Of a stretch of DNA of 36,033 bases, positions 32,561 through 36,033 are shown in pieces. Source of the DNA: CAIQPS01 sp964631965. Lineage in GTDB: Bacteria; Actinomycetota; Thermoleophilia; RBG-16-64-13. A model generated the notes under the pieces. It made no database searches. It was given only the letters and a program-made list of their open reading frames with translations, and was not told where the DNA came from. The position numbers and the translations under genes are program-made. The stretch lies in NCBI GenBank assembly GCA_964631965.1, contig CAZWAR010000015.1:1-36033 (forward strand). Reading direction: 5' to 3'. The first letter of the stretch is position 1. The number at the start of each line of letters is the position of its first letter.

Positions 32561-33124
32561 GTGGCCATCGCGATCGCCGGCATCGTCTTCGGCGCTCTCG
32601 AGTTGTTCTTCGGCCGGCGGTTGTTCTGGCTCTTCGTCGCCATCGCCGGCTTTCTCGTCGGTTACTTCCTCGCGCCGGCCATCTTCGGCTCTATGGGCAC
32701 GACGCTCCGGGTGATCGTCGGCATCGGGATCGGCATCGCGTTCGCCCTGCTGGCCGTGTTTTTCACCCGCCTTATGGTGGCCGTGGCCGGCTTCTTCGCA
32801 CTGGGGTCGGGAGCCGTCCTCCTCGTCCGAGATGTGGGCCTGGCGGCACCTCAGGGGTCCGCCTACTACTGGATCGCGTACGCCGTGGGAGGCGTGGTCG
32901 GGTTCGTGCTGTTGTGGGTGTTCTTCGACTGGGCGCTCGTTGTGCTCACCGGTCTGGCCGGCGCCGGGGCGATCGTCCAGGGGCTGCGTGAGCTCACGTC
33001 ACTGTCGCCGACCTGGCAGATCGTGATCTTCGCGGCCCTGGCCGCCCTCGGGATCACCTTCCAGGCCTGGAGTTACCAACGGCACCGCCTGGCTCACGGT
33101 CCCATGGCGACACGCAGACGCTAG
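32561..33124 (+). CDS. Multi-pass membrane protein, DUF4203-like
   Basis: A 187-aa integral membrane protein with six to seven hydrophobic segments rich in Gly, Ala and Phe, and a short basic tail (HRLAHGPMATRRR). The pattern of an early FFGRRLFWLFVAIAGFLVGY segment resembles DUF4203/TM7SF3-type small membrane proteins, of unknown function. GTG 32561 has AAGGAG about seven bases upstream. It lies 86 nt after the peptidase gene and may be co-transcribed with it. Confidence 0.78.
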   Translation: MAIAIAGIVFGALELFFGRRLFWLFVAIAGFLVGYFLAPAIFGSMGTTLRVIVGIGIGIAFALLAVFFTRLMVAVAGFFALGSGAVLLVRDVGLAAPQGSAYYWIAYAVGGVVGFVLLWVFFDWALVVLTGLAGAGAIVQGLRELTSLSPTWQIVIFAALAALGITFQAWSYQRHRLAHGPMATRRR

Positions 33125-33180
33125 GAGCGGCCGGGAGCGACGGCCGGCACCTTCTCCGTACCTGGCGGGAGGCCGAACGC

Positions 33181-33993
33181 CTACCCGAAGAGATCGCGCC
33201 GGCGGTGCTTCAGAACCGGCATGCGCTCGCGCACGGAGCGGAGATACCCCATATCGAGGTCTACGGCCAGCGTGTCCACTCCTTCTTTGCACTGAGCGAT
33301 GACGGTCCCCCAGGGATCGGCCACAAGACTGTGACCGTAGCACTGCTTGCCGGGGGCCCACTGGCCCCACTGGCCACAGGCCGCCACATAGCAGCCGTTC
33401 TCGATTGCCCGGGCCCGGACAAGGGGCTCCCAGTGGTACATCCCGGTCGGCACAGTGAAGGCGGCCGGCAGAAGAAGGACCTCAGCACCCGACTCGGCCA
33501 GAGCTCGGAATAGTTCCGGGAAGCGCAGGTCGTAGCAGATGGCGAGCCCGCACACCACTCCGTCGCACTCGAAGAGCGCGATGCGGTCGCCTGGGACAAT
33601 GGCATCGGACTCCAGGTACGTGCTCCCGTCGGGGAGCGTAATGTCGAACAGGTGCAGCTTGCTGTAACGAGCGACCTCCTCACCGGTGCGGTCGAAGACC
33701 ATGCTGGTGTTGAAGTTGCCGGCGTCCCGGCGTTCGATGAGACTCCCCAAGTGGAGGAAGACCCCCTTCTCCCGAGCCTGCTCGCGCGCCCATTCGGTGC
33801 TGGGACCCGGAATCTCCTCGGCGGCGGCGGCGTTCTGCGGATCGGTCCCGAGGTGGTTGAACATCTCGGGCAGGAGGATGAGGTCCACACCCTGGTAGGC
33901 GAGTCTTTCGACCCCCTCCGTGGCCTGCGCGAGGTTCGCCACCTTCTCCTGGCGCGAATTCATCTGGACGAGACCGATCTTCATAGCCGTCAT
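33181..33993 (-). CDS. Carbon-nitrogen hydrolase (nitrilase superfamily), Nit2-like
   Basis: A 270-aa nitrilase-superfamily amidase with the full catalytic triad: Glu43 in LLPEMFNH, Lys112 in YSKLHLFD and Cys153 in AICYDLRFPELF. Length and motif order fit omega-amidase/Nit-type enzymes, which hydrolyse amides such as 2-oxoglutaramate or deaminated glutathione; the substrate here is not certain. ATG 33993 and ATG 33984 are both possible starts (the second matches the family start MKIGLVQM), and neither has a good ribosome binding site. Upstream lies a TGCA-rich cluster (34029-34070). The gene is downstream of pit/DUF47 on the same strand but separated by 94 nt. Confidence 0.9.
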   Translation of the reverse strand: MTAMKIGLVQMNSRQEKVANLAQATEGVERLAYQGVDLILLPEMFNHLGTDPQNAAAAEEIPGPSTEWAREQAREKGVFLHLGSLIERRDAGNFNTSMVFDRTGEEVARYSKLHLFDITLPDGSTYLESDAIVPGDRIALFECDGVVCGLAICYDLRFPELFRALAESGAEVLLLPAAFTVPTGMYHWEPLVRARAIENGCYVAACGQWGQWAPGKQCYGHSLVADPWGTVIAQCKEGVDTLAVDLDMGYLRSVRERMPVLKHRRRDLFG

Positions 33994-34028
33994 ATTACCG
34001 GAAGAAGGAGCGTTGACCCCTCAGGGTT

Positions 34029-34070
34029 CAATGCATTATTGCACTTATGCAACCATCATTGCATGCATTG
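34029..34070. promoter_or_regulatory. TGCA-rich inverted motif cluster upstream of the amidase gene
   Basis: Outer arms CAATGCAT (34029-34036) and ATGCATTG (34063-34070) form a perfect inverted repeat, and TTATGCAA (34045-34052) lies between them. There are five TGCA cores in 36 nt. The cluster starts 36 nt upstream of the amidase start. It resembles the one at 16998-17041. Confidence 0.5.
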
Positions 34071-34087
34071 CGGGGCGGCCCCCGCGA

Positions 34088-34807
34088 TCACTCAGCTTCT
34101 ATGTACTCCAAGGCCATGTGCCGGACGGTGTCGGCGTTCTGGCTGCAGCGGTCGGCGATGGATTCAAGTCGCTCGAGGATGGCCTTCAACTGATGGAAGG
34201 TCTTGTAGTCGGTATCCCATTCGAACATGAAGCGGTACAACTCGGCGAAGATATCGTCCGCCCTACTCTCTATCTTGTCGACGAGGCCGGCCAGCCTGAT
34301 GGCTTCCTGCAAGTTGGACCCCATCGCGACGACTGCCGCCTGTAGGCCGAGGACCGCGTCCAGATCGGCCCTGGCCAGATCGACCAGGAGCTGGTTCATG
34401 GGGCTCGGGAGCGTGAAGCGGCGCATGACGATGCGGTCGGCGGCGCCGGCAGCCAGGTTGTTGATGCTGTCCATGGAGGAGACGAGGCGGGCAAGGTCGC
34501 CCCGGTTCATGGGGAAGATGCCGCCGAGCGACAGACGGTCGAGGATGGCTTCCTTCGTGTCGTCGGCAGTGCTCTCCAGATCGTCGAGCTCCCGGGCCGA
34601 CGCCTCCAACTCCTCGTACTGGTCGGACGCGAAGCGCTCGACCACATCCTGCAGCTTCTTGACGACCACCACGACCTCATCGGTGAACTTGGCGATGCGC
34701 TCGAGGACCTGCTCTTCGCGCTCCTTGCTCATCGCGTCGATGGCGCCCTCCAGGGTGGTCTCGCCCCCCATGGTCCTTCGGATGGACTTCAATCTTGACC
34801 TTGACAT
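34088..34807 (-). CDS. DUF47/PhoU-like Pit accessory protein
   Basis: A 239-aa all-helical protein of the DUF47 (PhoU-like, Pit accessory) family, which is usually encoded beside PiT phosphate transporters and thought to control them. Helices span nearly the full length. The family patterns ARELDDLESTADDTKEAIL and DKIESRADDIFAELYRFMF carry the acidic metal-binding-type repeats seen in PhoU folds. ATG 34807 has AAGAGGCGACC upstream and starts 10 nt after the pit stop, so the two form an operon. It acts at the cytoplasmic face with the transporter (known family association). Confidence 0.92.
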   Translation of the reverse strand: MSRSRLKSIRRTMGGETTLEGAIDAMSKEREEQVLERIAKFTDEVVVVVKKLQDVVERFASDQYEELEASARELDDLESTADDTKEAILDRLSLGGIFPMNRGDLARLVSSMDSINNLAAGAADRIVMRRFTLPSPMNQLLVDLARADLDAVLGLQAAVVAMGSNLQEAIRLAGLVDKIESRADDIFAELYRFMFEWDTDYKTFHQLKAILERLESIADRCSQNADTVRHMALEYIEAE

Positions 34808-34817
34808 GGTCGCCTCT

Positions 34818-35867
34818 TTAGAACGCGAATCTGAGGATGTAATACCAGATGGCCGCTACGACGGCGCAGAACGGCAGGGTCACAACCCAGGCCAGCATGA
34901 TAGCACGGAAGACCTTCCAACTTACCCCACCAACACCGCTGCCCAAACCGGTACCCGTGACCGACGAGGTGACCACGTGGGTGGTTGAGACGGGGAGCCC
35001 GAACAGCGACGCGAGCTGGATGATGATAGCTCCGCCCACCTCGGCGCTGAACCCGTTGATGGGGTGCAGCTTTGTGATCTTCTCGCCCAGGGTCCGGATG
35101 AGACGGAACGACTTGACCGACAGAAAGGTCCCTATCGCCATCGCCGACGCTGCGGCCAGGATGACCCAGATGGGAACGCCGTGGGCCTTCACGGTCTGGC
35201 CGCTCCGGGCAGCCAGGAAGATCACGATGATGCCCATGACCTTCGTAGCGTCGTTCGAGCCGTGGCTGAACGACACCCAACTCGAGGAGAGTATCTGCAT
35301 GTGCCGGTAGAAGCGATCGGCCCGCACTGCGCTCAGCTTGGTGAACTTGAAGAAGAACCGGCTGACGCGCATGAAGAAGAACCCTGCGATGATCCCCAGG
35401 AATGGGGAGATGAGGAGGGCCGCGAAGACCTCGATCAGCTTCGTCCAGACGATCCCGTGCTGGAAGCCCAGGGAGGCCACACCCGCGCCTATCAGCCCGC
35501 CTACAAGCGCGAGCGAAGAACTGACGGGAAGGGCCCACAAACAGGTCAGGATCTCCCAGACGATGGCTCCCAGCAGTGCGGCAAGGACCAGGTGCGCCGT
35601 CGCCGAGCCTGCGGGGATAATGCCACCGATGGTCTCAGCCACCTTCACGCCGAGGACAAGAGGGCCGATGAAGTTGAAGAATGCGGAGAGGCCGATGGCG
35701 AACCTAGGTTTGAGCGCCCCTGTGTAGATGACGGTGGAGACGGCGTTGCAGCCGTCGTGGAAACCGTTCATCATGTCGAACACGAGCGCGACGGCGACGA
35801 CGGCCACCACCGACCAGGTTCCTGCTCCCACCCGCTTCCGTGCCTTTCTCGAACAAGGGGCCGGCAC
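34818..35867 (-). CDS. pit: PiT-family inorganic phosphate transporter
   Basis: A 349-aa low-affinity phosphate (metal-phosphate or sulfate) symporter with about ten hydrophobic segments and the two inverted PiT signatures: NGFHDGCNAVSTVI near the N-terminus and FSHGSNDATKVMGI in the middle. SSSLALVGGLIGAG and GLPVSTTHVVTSS are further family segments. The start is uncertain. GTG 35867 gives a basic N-terminal extension; GTG 35831, with GGAAG before it, would start directly before the first membrane segment. Sulfate permeases of the same superfamily are an alternative, but the adjacent DUF47 partner supports phosphate. Confidence 0.93.
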   Translation of the reverse strand: MPAPCSRKARKRVGAGTWSVVAVVAVALVFDMMNGFHDGCNAVSTVIYTGALKPRFAIGLSAFFNFIGPLVLGVKVAETIGGIIPAGSATAHLVLAALLGAIVWEILTCLWALPVSSSLALVGGLIGAGVASLGFQHGIVWTKLIEVFAALLISPFLGIIAGFFFMRVSRFFFKFTKLSAVRADRFYRHMQILSSSWVSFSHGSNDATKVMGIIVIFLAARSGQTVKAHGVPIWVILAAASAMAIGTFLSVKSFRLIRTLGEKITKLHPINGFSAEVGGAIIIQLASLFGLPVSTTHVVTSSVTGTGLGSGVGGVSWKVFRAIMLAWVVTLPFCAVVAAIWYYILRFAF

Positions 35868-35916
35868 CTCTGTCCGGCCGGCCCACTCTGACGATACTCA
35901 TCCCTCGACCGTGGTC

Positions 35917-35922
35917 ATCATA
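35917..35922 (-). promoter_or_regulatory. Possible -10 for pit
   Basis: TATGAT on the minus strand, about 50 nt before the GTG start and preceded only by a poor -35. No Pho box is recognised in the short upstream region. Confidence 0.35.
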
Positions 35923-35969
35923 CCGGATTGAGGCATGATCTTGGCGAGCCGGGGAGGATGAAAGCGGCT

Positions 35970-36007
35970 GGGGGGCGCAGGCCGCGGTACGCGGCCTGCG
36001 GCCCCCC
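35970..36007. terminator. Long GC-rich hairpin at the window edge
   Basis: A 17-bp stem (35970-35986 with 35990-36007, one bulged G) and GTA loop, without a clear T-tract on either side. It may end transcription of a gene beyond the window. The stem shares the GGGGCGCAG core with the hairpin at 11806-11839. Confidence 0.5.
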
Positions 36008-36033
36008 GCGCGAACAGGTTTCGAATCGGGAGT

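Noticed and set aside
1..36033. CRISPR array, tRNA, rRNA, transposase, integrase or phage genes
   Set aside because: No regularly spaced repeats, cloverleaf sequences, rRNA motifs or mobile-element proteins were seen on either strand.

Overview
The window is a high-GC bacterial chromosome segment with dense coding on both strands, almost exclusively G/C third codon positions, frequent GTG/TTG starts and no rRNA, tRNA, CRISPR, IS element or phage gene that I can see. Gene content and style (Thr/Pro linkers in secreted proteins, a PiT transporter with a DUF47 partner, a Gly-rich RRM protein, an ADP-forming acetate-CoA ligase) fit an uncultured actinobacterial-type lineage, possibly with anaerobic or fermentative energetics. 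That placement is inference. Three N-runs (two of 10, one of 100) show that it is a draft assembly or metagenome bin.

Layout. 1-3.8 kb: the tail of a GcvT-SHMT fusion protein, a doubtful small ORF, and a stomatin-type SPFH protein behind a clear sigma70 promoter. 3.8-5.6 kb (minus): two small helical proteins, a STAS anti-anti-sigma-like protein, a PRC-barrel protein and a 41-aa membrane protein. 5.7-9.6 kb: a thioredoxin-fold YyaL-type protein, an RRM protein with its own terminator, a coiled-coil protein and an alpha/beta hydrolase. 9.6-11.8 kb: an EamA permease divergent from a LysR regulator. 11.9-16.8 kb (minus): the branched-chain amino acid operon ilvD-ilvB-ilvH-ilvC, with a U-rich hairpin just before ilvD. 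17.2-18.5 kb: a class III (GABA-type) aminotransferase with a structured leader. 18.6-22.8 kb (minus): a tight three-gene unit of FAD-less molybdenum hydroxylase, single-cysteine DsrC/TusE-like protein and cysteine desulfurase. 22.9-25.5 kb (minus): NAD-type isocitrate dehydrogenase and a CapA-like protein with altered active-site motifs. 25.7-29.7 kb: ADP-forming acetate-CoA ligase overlapping a CoA-transferase-GNAT fusion. 29.8-33.1 kb: a zinc-ribbon membrane protein, a secreted M28 peptidase with repeated modules, and a membrane protein. 33.2-36 kb (minus): a nitrilase-family amidase and the phosphate transporter pair pit/DUF47.

How the genes work together. The ilv operon makes valine and isoleucine precursors, and its IlvC cofactor loop looks NADH-type. 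The acetate ligase and CoA-transferase share acyl-CoA substrates and are translationally coupled. The molybdenum hydroxylase unit is the best candidate for an undescribed system: a persulfide relay (desulfurase to single-Cys DsrC-like carrier) placed with a Mo enzyme whose family usually needs a terminal sulfido ligand. Other second-look items are the GcvT-SHMT fusion, the CoA-transferase-GNAT fusion, a TGCA-rich motif cluster found in two intergenic regions, and a peptidase whose repeat array is hidden behind an assembly gap.
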